Positions 1-7,559 of a stretch of 41,237 nucleotides of DNA are shown in pieces. The position numbers were made by a program, and so were the translations under genes. The notes under the pieces are model-generated. The model was not told where the DNA came from, searched no databases, and was given only the letters and a program-made list of their open reading frames with translations. Positions within the stretch are counted from its first letter, which is position 1, and each line of letters starts with the position of its first letter. This DNA comes from an uncultured Pelagimonas sp. (lineage in GTDB: Bacteria > Pseudomonadota > Alphaproteobacteria > Rhodobacterales > Rhodobacteraceae), in assembly GCA_947499735.1 (NCBI GenBank), contig CANMPP010000010.1, positions 1-41,237 on the forward strand. The letters run 5' to 3'.

Positions 1-840
1 AAGCGCGCCAAGCAGATCCGGTGACAAATCTGGCATCGTGAATGGCGGTAAGCTTTGCGGTACAGCGCCTACGATTTTAACGCCCTTTCCCGCCAAATCC
101 AAAGTCCAAACGACAACCGTTGTCGCAACCACTGCCGCAACAGGTCCGGCCTTGGTGAGAAGGTCCGCCATTAATGGAGATACACCAAGCTTTTTCAAGA
201 GTGGTTTGAGGCTATTGCGTACCCAGAATAAAAACGCGGTAGCAGACACACCGATAGTAACAGTGATCCAATTGACGTGGATTAGATTTTCAAAGATCGA
301 CCCGAGCATTTTCGGTAAGGTGTGACCCTGTGCCTCGACACCTAAAATATGTTTCAGCTGACTGGCCGCGATCAAGACGCCGGACGCCGCAATAAAGCCT
401 GAAATGACCGGATGGCTAAGGAAATTGGCCAAAAACCCAAGCCGAAAGATGCCCAGAAGCAAGAGAAAGCCACCAGACAAAAATGCCAACGTCAGCGCCG
501 TAACGGCGTAACCTAACGTTCCGGTCTCTGCGATCTGACCAACTGCTGAGGCAGTGAGTAGCGACACAATGGCTACCGGACCTACTGCAAGTGCGCAGCT
601 AGAACCGAAGATTGCGTAAAGAATGATTGGTGCGATTGACGCGTAGATCCCTGCTTCAGGTGGAAGGCCTGCCAACAAAGCATAGGCTAATGACTGCGGG
701 ATTAACATGATCGTCACGATCAATGCTGCGATCATATCGTTAGAAAGCGCATTACGATCATAGCGACTGCCCCAGTGAAGAATGGGGAAGTACTGACGAA
801 AGGGCTGTATGGCCAAACGTCTGAGAAAAGCTGCGGTCAT
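1..840 (-). CDS. SulP-family inorganic anion transporter, N-terminal 280 residues (cut by window edge)
   Basis: The reading frame starts with ATG at 840 and stays open to base 1, giving 280 residues of the membrane part of a sulfate permease/SLC26-like carrier. The hallmark SulP region IPQSLAYALLAGLPPEAGIY is at about residues 48-67, followed by GSSCALAVGPVAIVSL and HPVISGFIAASGVLIA, all typical of the family's core helices. The C-terminal helices and the cytoplasmic STAS domain lie outside the window. Members carry sulfate, bicarbonate or other anions across the inner membrane; the substrate cannot be told from sequence. Neighbouring sulfur genes (persulfide-dioxygenase-like hydrolase, rhodanese, C-S lyase) make sulfate or sulfite plausible, but that is inference. 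It diverges from the ABC transporter operon across a 294-base promoter region. Confidence 0.9.
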   Translation of the reverse strand, partial: MTAAFLRRLAIQPFRQYFPILHWGSRYDRNALSNDMIAALIVTIMLIPQSLAYALLAGLPPEAGIYASIAPIILYAIFGSSCALAVGPVAIVSLLTASAVGQIAETGTLGYAVTALTLAFLSGGFLLLLGIFRLGFLANFLSHPVISGFIAASGVLIAASQLKHILGVEAQGHTLPKMLGSIFENLIHVNWITVTIGVSATAFLFWVRNSLKPLLKKLGVSPLMADLLTKAGPVAAVVATTVVVWTLDLAGKGVKIVGAVPQSLPPFTMPDLSPDLLGAL

Positions 841-934
841 GCGCACTTACACCTCTTCCTTACCGATACCGCTTGCGCCAATGCCGGCTGTCTTCGAGAG
901 CCCTCTTTATGCACGATCCGCCGAAGTTTTAGAC

Positions 935-948
935 CCGAAACGTTTCGG
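935..948. promoter_or_regulatory. Perfect 14-bp palindrome resembling a LacI/GalR-family operator
   Basis: CCGAAACGTTTCGG is its own reverse complement and has the central CG step and GAAAC/GTTTC arms typical of LacI/GalR-family operators. It lies in the divergent region between the SulP gene (start 840) and the ABC transporter gene (start 1135), about 95 bases from the SulP start. No LacI-family gene is in the window, so the binding protein would be encoded elsewhere. The rest of 841-1134 shows no convincing gene. Confidence 0.4.
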
Positions 949-1099
949 CTGGTAGGCAGGTAAGCCAACAGCTGGTAACGGTGGCCCTTAGCCAACTCGA
1001 GGTGCCCGTGAATTATGCAATTTTCCATCCCAATTCTGTGATCAACCAAAAACTGTTGACTCAAGAGTAATTCCTTTTCATTCTATATATCAATACCAA

Positions 1100-1118
1100 T
1101 GTGCTGACATATAGCACA
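1100..1118. promoter_or_regulatory. Inverted repeat just upstream of the ABC transporter operon
   Basis: TGTGCT and AGCACA form perfect 6-base arms around a 7-base spacer. The repeat ends 16 bases before the ATG at 1135 and just before the ribosome site (AAAGGA, 1123-1128). The position suits a repressor site overlapping the transcription start or an element in the mRNA leader. The IclR-type regulator at 9904 is a candidate binder; this is inference only. Confidence 0.35.
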
Positions 1119-1134
1119 AACAAAAGGACAGGGA

Positions 1135-2166
1135 ATGAAAAAATATATCACAGCTGGCGCACTTGCCGTCATGGGTGCCATCGCCCCCCAAATCGCGTCT
1201 GCACAAAGCGCGACGGTTCAACAAATTGTCGAACGTGGAACGATGTTGTGCTCTGGGCACAACGGCAGTTACTTTGGGTTTGTCGAAGTTAACGACCAGA
1301 ATGAATGGAAGGGTTTGGACATCGATTTGTGCCGGGCGCTGACCACTGCAATTCTGGGTGACCCGGATGCCAACCAGATCGTACCACTAAGCTGGGCGCA
1401 GCGCTTTCCAGCACTTCAATCTGGCGATGTAGATGTGATCATCAAGGCAACAGGCTGGACAATGGGCCGCGATACAGAGCTTGGGCTTCAGTTCAGCTTG
1501 CCTTACTTCTTTGGTGGGACACAGTTCATGGCCCATGGTGATCTGGGCATCACAGATGCAACAGGTCTAGAGGGCGGTACAGTTTGTGTTGAAGCTGGTA
1601 CAACGATTGAGCGTCTGGCAGCGAATTACATGACGACAATCGGTGTTGAGCACACGATGGTGTCATATGAAAGCCAAGCCGAGTTGCGCTCTGCCTACTT
1701 GGCAAACCGCTGCGATGCCTTTGCTGGTTGGGGCCCGAACCTCGCGGTTCTGCGGGCAACCGAACTGGACAATCCTGACGCCCACATCATTTTGAGCGAT
1801 CAACTATCCAGTGAACCGATTTCTGCCGCGATGCGCCAAGGTGACGATGGTTTTGTTGATACCGTGAACTGGATGTTGGCTTCGCTGCTGATCGCAGAAG
1901 AAGAAGGCATCACATCTGCAAACGTTGAAGAAATGGCCGCAACCCCACCGAACCCGCGTGTTGCACGCCTGCTAGGTGCGGAGCCTGGCATGGGCGAACG
2001 CCTCGGCCTGCGCGATACATGGGCAAAAGAGATGATCGCAGCTGTTGGTAACTTTGCTGAAATCTATGATCGCAATTTGGGCAAAGACAGCCCTTATGGT
2101 CTGGAACGTGGGCTTAACAGCCTGTGGAACGAAGGCGGTGTTTTATACGCTCCGATCCTCGACTAA
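1135..2166 (+). CDS. aapJ: Amino-acid ABC transporter substrate-binding protein (AapJ/BztA type)
   Basis: This 343-residue periplasmic receptor starts with a signal peptide (MKKYITAGALAVMGAIAPQI, cleavage probably after ASA near residue 23). The body follows the general L-amino-acid binding protein AapJ/BztA: an N-terminal IVERGTMLCSGHNGSYFGF segment, a GLDIDLCRALTTAILGD segment and a closing ERGLNSLWNEGGVLYAPI. AapJ-type receptors bind polar amino acids and pass them to the AapQM permease. Length and order match the family. The start has a good ribosome site (AAAGGA) 6 bases upstream. Permease genes follow directly, but the ATPase gene is not adjacent; the only candidate is at 19239. The real ligand may be a modified amino acid, given the catabolic genes around it. 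Confidence 0.9.
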   Translation: MKKYITAGALAVMGAIAPQIASAQSATVQQIVERGTMLCSGHNGSYFGFVEVNDQNEWKGLDIDLCRALTTAILGDPDANQIVPLSWAQRFPALQSGDVDVIIKATGWTMGRDTELGLQFSLPYFFGGTQFMAHGDLGITDATGLEGGTVCVEAGTTIERLAANYMTTIGVEHTMVSYESQAELRSAYLANRCDAFAGWGPNLAVLRATELDNPDAHIILSDQLSSEPISAAMRQGDDGFVDTVNWMLASLLIAEEEGITSANVEEMAATPPNPRVARLLGAEPGMGERLGLRDTWAKEMIAAVGNFAEIYDRNLGKDSPYGLERGLNSLWNEGGVLYAPILD

Positions 2167-2180
2167 AGACAACGAACTTT

Positions 2181-2207
2181 GGACCGCCCCATGAAATGGG
2201 GCGGTTC
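2181..2207 (+). terminator. Strong hairpin between binding-protein and permease genes
   Basis: ACCGCCCCAT (2183-2192) pairs perfectly with ATGGGGCGGT (2196-2205) around a GAA loop, and the stem extends by one G-T and one G-C pair. There is no clear T-run after it, so it is more likely a leaky attenuator or 3'-end stabiliser, as often found after binding-protein genes, that gives more receptor than permease. Confidence 0.65.
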
Positions 2208-2239
2208 TATTTACCCGTTTCAAATTGGAGACAAGCAGC

Positions 2240-3376
2240 ATGCCGACTGCGGACGAACTACGCATACGCGCAAAACGGCGTAGCCGGGCAATTCAATCAC
2301 TCATTCTCATACTGACGATCATTGCTATCTGGGGTGCTGTGTCGAACGCGCAGTACAATTTGACCCGAATGAATATGACCAGCGGGTTTTCTTTTCTAGA
2401 ACGTGACACGGGGTGGGATTATTCGTTCTCACTGGTCGAGCGCTCTATCAGTGATCGTTATTATTACACATTGTTTATTGGTTTGCTGAATACCTTGTTC
2501 GTAGGGTTCATCTGTATTGTGACCACCACATTCTTTGGATTCATCATCGGAACCTTGCGGGATGCGCGCCATCCTGCGCTGAGCTTTGCTGCAAATGTCT
2601 ACGTTCAAATTTTCCGCAACATACCGCTGATCCTGCAGGCCGTCTTTCTGTATGCGATTTTGATCCACCTTGGGGGGCCGCGTCAGGCAATCAATCTGGG
2701 CGATGTCGCCTTCCTATCTGGACGTGGATTGATGCTACCGGGGCTGAACATAAGCCCCGCAGTTTCTATTGGGCTCCTACTTGCATCAATCGCAATTGCG
2801 ATTGGTTTGATCATCGCAAAAACTTCACTTTGGCGTGGGCTGGCGATTTGGTTCGTGAGCTCGATCGGGATTTGTTTGCTTGCTACGGCTGTTTTGCACC
2901 CCTCGGGGGAGCCGTTTTTCTCAGTGCCTTCGCTCCAGGGGCTACGTTTTCGGGGCGGTATTTCGGTCCCGATTGAGCTGCTGGCATTGGTCGTCTCTAT
3001 CACCCTGTACGGAAGCGCCTACATCGCCGAAATCGTGCGTGGAGGATTGTCCCAAGTGCCAGCAGGCCTGGTCGAGGCAGGCCAGGCATTGGGGTTGAGC
3101 AGAATATCAATCTGGTCACGTATCAAAGTCCCGATGGCACTGCGCAGTATTGTGCCGCCCCTCGGGAACCAATGGATTTTCATGATGAAAGCAACCACCA
3201 TCGGCATCGCGATTGGTTTCAGTGACTTGTTTTACATCACTGTCAATTCGATCAGCCAGTCAGGTCAGACATTGGAGCTCATCCTGATCCTGATGCTGAC
3301 GTTTCTTGCCGTCAACTACTCTATCGCGATTTTCACCAATTGGCTGAATGCGCGTCTGCAACTGAAAGAGCATTAA
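2240..3376 (+). CDS. aapQ: Amino-acid ABC transporter permease (AapQ/BztB type)
   Basis: This is an inner-membrane permease of 378 residues with several hydrophobic helices. It has the N-terminal ARS/NAQYNLTRMNMTSGFSFLE region and the long central insertion seen in AapQ/BztB. The cytoplasmic EAA loop, which docks the ATPase, is visible as EAGQALGLSRISIWSRIKVP. I chose ATG 2240 because GGAG at 2227-2230 sits 9 bases upstream; the longer frame from a TTG at 2225 would overlap that ribosome site. It pairs with the next gene (one base between stop and start) to form the heterodimeric channel fed by the receptor at 1135. The matching ATPase is 15 kb downstream. Confidence 0.9.
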   Translation: MPTADELRIRAKRRSRAIQSLILILTIIAIWGAVSNAQYNLTRMNMTSGFSFLERDTGWDYSFSLVERSISDRYYYTLFIGLLNTLFVGFICIVTTTFFGFIIGTLRDARHPALSFAANVYVQIFRNIPLILQAVFLYAILIHLGGPRQAINLGDVAFLSGRGLMLPGLNISPAVSIGLLLASIAIAIGLIIAKTSLWRGLAIWFVSSIGICLLATAVLHPSGEPFFSVPSLQGLRFRGGISVPIELLALVVSITLYGSAYIAEIVRGGLSQVPAGLVEAGQALGLSRISIWSRIKVPMALRSIVPPLGNQWIFMMKATTIGIAIGFSDLFYITVNSISQSGQTLELILILMLTFLAVNYSIAIFTNWLNARLQLKEH

Positions 3377-3377
3377 A

Positions 3378-4460
3378 ATGTCGATTGTAAATGTTGCCCC
3401 TCCCAGTAAATTCGATGTCGCGCGCAAGACATTTATTCGGAACGGTTTTGGGTCGCCTTTGACTACGCTAATTTCTGTCATCGTGATTGCGGGCTTGGCC
3501 TACATTGGTTGGGTTTTGCTTGATTGGGGCATCTTCCGCGCCGTATGGAGCGAAGAAGACGTCAGCCAATGTGGTGGTCATGCCGGAGCCTGCTGGTCGG
3601 TGATCGATGCGCGGCACCGTTTGATCCTGTTTGGAACCTATCCGTTTGATGAACACTGGCGCTCGACCCTCGCGGCGATTGCGATCGTTCTAACGGTTGT
3701 TGTTTCATGCCAGCCTGTCATTTGGCGAGCTAAACGGCTGGCAATTTTATGGATCGCAGGGTTTGCCACCTATTACCTTCTTATGGAGGGCAGCTTACTT
3801 GGATTGCCACAGGTCACGACGGATGGTTGGGGCGGACTGTCGCTAACACTGTTTTTGTTTGCTGCTGTCGTGTTGCTGGGGATGCCAATGGGATTGGGGC
3901 TTGCGCTGATGCGGCGCTCTGAGATGCCTGTTGTGCGGTGGTTTGCGACAATTTTAATCGATACGGTTCGGTCTCTCCCACTGGTGACGACCCTGTTTAC
4001 TGCCGCTGTCGTGGTGCCACTCTTTCTGCCCAGTTGGCTGGAGGGTGATAAAATCTGGCGCGTGATTATTGCCTTTGCGATGTTCTTTGCGGCCTATCAA
4101 GCCGAAGTTTTCAGGGGTGGCTTCCAAGCAGTCTCAAAGGGTCAGTTTGAGGCGGGTAGGGCGCTTGGGCTCAGCTATTGGAGCATCTTGGGGCGAATTG
4201 TTTTGCCTCAGGTGTTCCGGCACGCGCTGCCGAGCACGGTCAACATGATCGTCGTGACCTTCAAGGAGACGGCGATCGTCACAATTATTGGTTTCTTTGA
4301 TATCCTCGCGTCAGGAAAAGCAGCTTACGGCACTGCGGTTTGGGCCCCTTATTACATTGAGGTTCTTGTTTTCGTCGCAGCAATTTACTGGGTGTTCATT
4401 TTTCTGCTCGGCCAATATGGAGAGTACCTGAAGGGGCGTATGGCCCTTGCGGCTCACTAG
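3378..4460 (+). CDS. aapM: Amino-acid ABC transporter permease (AapM/BztC type)
   Basis: This second membrane subunit of the importer has 360 residues. The N-terminal half has three helices and a periplasmic segment rich in Cys and Trp (CGGHAGACWSVIDARH). The C-terminal half is the classic HisM-type domain starting GGLSLTLFLFAAVVLLGMPMGLGLAL, with the ATPase-docking loop EAGRALGLSYWSILGRIVLPQ at about residues 258-278. Its start codon lies one base after the upstream stop, so translation is probably coupled. The nearby DTVRSLPLVTTLF segment is conserved in AapM proteins. Assignment to the AapJQM system is firm; the substrate is not fixed by sequence. Confidence 0.9.
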   Translation: MSIVNVAPPSKFDVARKTFIRNGFGSPLTTLISVIVIAGLAYIGWVLLDWGIFRAVWSEEDVSQCGGHAGACWSVIDARHRLILFGTYPFDEHWRSTLAAIAIVLTVVVSCQPVIWRAKRLAILWIAGFATYYLLMEGSLLGLPQVTTDGWGGLSLTLFLFAAVVLLGMPMGLGLALMRRSEMPVVRWFATILIDTVRSLPLVTTLFTAAVVVPLFLPSWLEGDKIWRVIIAFAMFFAAYQAEVFRGGFQAVSKGQFEAGRALGLSYWSILGRIVLPQVFRHALPSTVNMIVVTFKETAIVTIIGFFDILASGKAAYGTAVWAPYYIEVLVFVAAIYWVFIFLLGQYGEYLKGRMALAAH

Positions 4461-4472
4461 GCGGAATGTCGA

Positions 4473-4688
4473 ATGCAGCGGGTTGATATTGTCAAATGGG
4501 TGGCTACCGTCATTCAGTTGGTTGGTTATGGGCTGACAGGGCTGAATATCGTCCCGTGGAATGTTCTCGCCTTTGTTATAGGCATCGCACTTTGGTTTCT
4601 CGTAGGTGTTATGTGGAAAGACCGGGCAATTATGGTCGTTCACGTTGGTGCATTCGTAGCCTTGGTCGCAGGCTACTTAAATTCATGA
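4473..4688 (+). CDS. Small two- to three-helix membrane protein, unknown function
   Basis: This is a 71-residue, very hydrophobic protein (WVATVIQLVGYGLTG, NVLAFVIGIALWFLVGVMW, MVVHVGAFVALVAGYLNS) with three likely membrane helices and short charged ends. It starts 12 bases after the aapM stop, with GGCGGA 7 bases upstream, so it is probably the last gene of the transporter operon. I recall similar small proteins in Roseobacter genomes near transporters under a DUF6552-type name, but I am not certain of that link. It may be an accessory or stability factor of the ABC importer. No catalytic motif is visible. Confidence 0.7.
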   Translation: MQRVDIVKWVATVIQLVGYGLTGLNIVPWNVLAFVIGIALWFLVGVMWKDRAIMVVHVGAFVALVAGYLNS

Positions 4689-4730
4689 TGTTTTGGGGTG
4701 GTGGATGTACGGGAGATACCGTTGGGAAGC

Positions 4731-5621
4731 TTAGAGTTTGTTCACCGGAACTTTTAACACCATCGCCCCATCATCATCTTGGGGGATCTCGCCGGCTCGG
4801 ATATTTACCTGAAGCGACGGAATGATCAATTTTGGTACAGCCAGTTCCGCATCACGGGTTTCGCGCATCTTTATGAACTCTTCGCGCGACACATTGCCGC
4901 CAACGTGGATATTGGCTTCGCGTTGGGCACCGATTGTGGTTTCCCATGCAATGGCACGGCCACCGGGGCCGTAGTCATGACACACGAAAAGGCGTGTTTC
5001 TGCGGGCAGCGACAACACACGGCTGATACTGTCATAGAGTTGCCCAGCATCGCCGCCTGGAAAATCAGCGCGCGCAGAACCACCATCAGGCATGAATAAA
5101 GTATCACCCGCAAAGGCTGCATCCCCAATCACATGTACCATGCAAGCTGGGGTATGGCCCGGGGTGTGAAGAGCCTGACAATGCAAAGAGCCGATGCCGT
5201 ACGTGTCGTTGTCTTTAAAAAGCTTATCGAATTGAGATCCGTCGCGAGCGAATTCAGTGCCTTCGTTGAAAATTTTCCCAAAGGTATTCTGGACCGTTAA
5301 AACATGTTCGCCGATCCCGATTTTCCCACCCAGCTCACGTTGGATATATGGGGCCGCCGAAAGGTGGTCCGCGTGGACATGTGTTTCTATTATCCATTCA
5401 ACGGTAAGCGCGCGTCTCTGGATGTCAGCAATAATGGCATCAGCACTGTCATAGGATAGACGCCCGGCGGCATAGTCAAATTCCATCACTGGATCAATAA
5501 TCGCACAGCTGGTGCTATCAGGGTCTTTGACCACGTAGCTTATCGTATTTGAACTCGCGTCAAAGAAGGCTTTGACGTCCGGTTTCTTATCCATCTGCGC
5601 GGCTGATTGCTGTGCCATCAT
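4731..5621 (-). CDS. MBL-fold metallo-hydrolase, persulfide dioxygenase / Blh-like
   Basis: This 296-residue metallo-beta-lactamase-fold protein carries the metal motif HVHADH (81-86), HTPGH (152-156), GDTLF (172-176) and CHDYGPGG (214-221). The segment GSARADFPGGD near residues 181-191 corresponds to the GCGRTDF motif of ETHE1-type persulfide dioxygenases and Blh proteins, which oxidise glutathione persulfide to sulfite. A ribosome site AGGGG lies 3 bases before the first ATG and 6 before the second (5618), so 5618 may be the true start. It is the last gene of a three-gene minus-strand operon behind the VOC protein and the C-S lyase. With the rhodanese at 10682 it suggests sulfane-sulfur disposal. 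Mono-iron persulfide dioxygenase activity is an inference. Confidence 0.82.
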   Translation of the reverse strand: MMAQQSAAQMDKKPDVKAFFDASSNTISYVVKDPDSTSCAIIDPVMEFDYAAGRLSYDSADAIIADIQRRALTVEWIIETHVHADHLSAAPYIQRELGGKIGIGEHVLTVQNTFGKIFNEGTEFARDGSQFDKLFKDNDTYGIGSLHCQALHTPGHTPACMVHVIGDAAFAGDTLFMPDGGSARADFPGGDAGQLYDSISRVLSLPAETRLFVCHDYGPGGRAIAWETTIGAQREANIHVGGNVSREEFIKMRETRDAELAVPKLIIPSLQVNIRAGEIPQDDDGAMVLKVPVNKL

Positions 5622-5634
5622 TTACCCCTATCGT

Positions 5635-6273
5635 TCAATCTAAAGTAACCGTCCCGTTTGGGGTGGCCAATGAAAAGGAAAGCGCAGCCGCCCCCTCAGT
5701 GACCTGCGCAAGATGATCTACGCCCAATGCCTTAAGGGTCGCGACCAATTCATCAGGATCAGGGTGTGACAGAACTACCTTTTCCAATGTGATGCCAAGG
5801 TCTTGCTGACCCGTGCTTGGGTGTGGGCCGGGCGACCATTCAATAAATGCGGGCAGCAGGCCGCCCATCGGCAAATGCCCGTCATTGGGGACCGTCAACC
5901 GCCATGACCGGTCACCACGTGTGAACAGAACGACTTCGCCAAGGTCGACGGGGCTTGCTGCGATCACTGCATCAAGATCGTCGGTGCCAACAACCCAACA
6001 AAGGGCCCGAGGGCGCTCAGCAAATCGGGCTTGTGTGGCTGGATCGTCCAAGGTGAACCAACGCACGCGGCCCGGGTCAGCGGGGGCATCAGGATCAATC
6101 GCGATCAGTTCAAAAAAGCTCTCGTTGCCCGATTGCATAACGCAGTTGTGGGTGCTCATGGCGTCATGCTTGCCCCCACGTGGGACTTCCACACCCAGCT
6201 TAGCTTGCATCGCGCTAACACCTTGCTCCAAGGTATCCGCACCAATGGCGAAATGGTCAATTTTGTTATGCAT
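5635..6273 (-). CDS. Glyoxalase-like (VOC superfamily) protein
   Basis: This 212-residue protein fits the glyoxalase-like domain: an N-terminal IDHFAIGADTLEQGVSAMQ with the leading metal-ligand-type His, a GGKHDAMSTHNCVMQSGNESFFELIAID block, and a second half with FIEWSPGPHPSTG and a C-terminal Leu/Ala-rich strand. Members of this group are usually about 210-290 residues, often of unknown substrate, and sit in catabolic operons. It starts 3 bases after the upstream lyase stop, so it is co-translated, and is followed 13 bases later by the MBL hydrolase. A role in handling a thiol adduct or keto-acid by-product is possible but unproven. Confidence 0.82.
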   Translation of the reverse strand: MHNKIDHFAIGADTLEQGVSAMQAKLGVEVPRGGKHDAMSTHNCVMQSGNESFFELIAIDPDAPADPGRVRWFTLDDPATQARFAERPRALCWVVGTDDLDAVIAASPVDLGEVVLFTRGDRSWRLTVPNDGHLPMGGLLPAFIEWSPGPHPSTGQQDLGITLEKVVLSHPDPDELVATLKALGVDHLAQVTEGAAALSFSLATPNGTVTLD

Positions 6274-6276
6274 GGT

Positions 6277-7461
6277 TTACTCCGCTGCGGTGTTGAGGTG
6301 GGGTAGGGCGGCTGTCAGATCCGCCTTGAGGGTATTAAGATCTTCGAGGCCGATGTTAAAACGGACTAATTGGCCAGACTCGGCCCAGGTGCCGGCACTT
6401 CGAGCTGGCGTAACTGGGAGAACGAGGCTTTCGTATCCGCCCCAACTGACCCCAATTCCAAAGTGATGGAGCGCATCCACAAAGGCGCGAATTTGATCGT
6501 CCGAGCTCTCATGGAACACGACTCCAAACAAGCCAGATGCCCCGCTGAAATCACGTGCCCAATTGGCATGACCAGGGCAATTTTCAAATGCAGGATGCAG
6601 CACGGATTTGACCTGCGATTGGTCTGCGAACCATTGCGCCATGTCGCGTCCCGCTTTGTCGAAATATTCCATCCGCATCTTTAGGGTGCGAAGACCGCGC
6701 AAGGCTAAAAACACTTCTTGGCTGCCGGTTTTGTCACCGATGGCCATCGTCGTCTTCCGAATGTCTTTGGCGTATTGCTGCGTGGATGCAATCATCCCCA
6801 TCATACAATCGGAATGGCCACTTAGGTATTTCGACATTGATGCTACAACAACGTCGACGCCCAGCGTAATGGGCTGGCAAAAAACCGGTGTGGCCCATGT
6901 GCTGTCTAGGATCGAAGGCACGCCCGCTGCTCGGGCGGCTTTGGCGATTGCAGGAATGTCAGGCACTTCAAATGTTCCGGATCCCGGGGCCTCGAACATC
7001 ACTGCACATGTCGTGTCGCGCAGCAAATCTCGTATTCCCCCGCCAATCATAGGGTCGAAGTATTCGATGTCGACGCCCATGCGTTTAAGCACGGTCTCGC
7101 AGAACCCACGGGTGTTGCCGTAAACATGATCCGCCACCAACAGGTGCATACCTGGACGCGCAAATGTCAGCAGTGCCATGGTGATCGCGGCTACCCCTGA
7201 AGAGGTCAGCGTGACCGCGTCAGCCTTCTCTAGCTGCCCCAGCATGGTTTCAAGTTTAAATGTCGCCTCATTACCATAGCGCCCATAGTACATGGTGCCG
7301 CTGTCATATCTTGCATCGCGGGCTGCTTCGAATTCGGCGAGGGTGTCGAATACGATCGTCGAACCCAGTTCGGGTGGCAAGTTGACGTTACGTCCATTAA
7401 TGCGGTCAGGGCGACCCATTTGCACTAAGTCATCTGATATGTTGGCAGTTGTATTTGGCAT
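6277..7461 (-). CDS. metC: PLP-dependent C-S beta-lyase of the cystathionine beta-lyase (MetC) type
   Basis: This 394-residue Cys/Met-metabolism PLP enzyme resembles E. coli MetC more than gamma-lyases. Visible landmarks are YYGRYGNEATFKLE (58-71), the LDSTWATPVF cofactor Asp (186), the SMSKYLSGHSD loop with PLP Lys211, and the MetC-type VSWGGYESL near the C-terminus, which follows FGVVFHESSDDQ. MetC-type lyases cut the C-beta-S bond of cystathionine or S-alkylcysteines, giving a thiol plus 2-aminoacrylate, which decays to pyruvate and ammonia. I chose ATG 7461 for its family-like length; a TTG at 7518 would add 19 residues of low-complexity sequence. It diverges from the sulfoxide-reductase-like gene across 98 bases and leads the operon with the VOC and MBL genes. 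Confidence 0.88.
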   Translation of the reverse strand: MPNTTANISDDLVQMGRPDRINGRNVNLPPELGSTIVFDTLAEFEAARDARYDSGTMYYGRYGNEATFKLETMLGQLEKADAVTLTSSGVAAITMALLTFARPGMHLLVADHVYGNTRGFCETVLKRMGVDIEYFDPMIGGGIRDLLRDTTCAVMFEAPGSGTFEVPDIPAIAKAARAAGVPSILDSTWATPVFCQPITLGVDVVVASMSKYLSGHSDCMMGMIASTQQYAKDIRKTTMAIGDKTGSQEVFLALRGLRTLKMRMEYFDKAGRDMAQWFADQSQVKSVLHPAFENCPGHANWARDFSGASGLFGVVFHESSDDQIRAFVDALHHFGIGVSWGGYESLVLPVTPARSAGTWAESGQLVRFNIGLEDLNTLKADLTAALPHLNTAAE

Positions 7462-7559
7462 ATGTGACTCATTTGTATTGTCTTTTGCAAGGTTGCCAGT
7501 AAGAGTGCTTTGTGTCAATATTTAGAATTACTGTTTTGAATATCAGCACGAGGTTGTAG

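Noticed and set aside
837-1064. 75-residue minus-strand open frame upstream of the SulP gene
   Set aside because: It overlaps the SulP start, has no family likeness or clear ribosome site, and crosses the palindrome and promoter region.
4731-5621. Reading the MBL protein as an acyl-homoserine lactonase
   Set aside because: The GSARADFPGGD and CHDYGPGG motifs fit persulfide dioxygenase/Blh enzymes better than lactonases.
5813-6466. 217-residue plus-strand frame opposite the VOC and lyase genes
   Set aside because: It is antisense to two clearly recognised genes; its length comes from the codon bias of the real strand.
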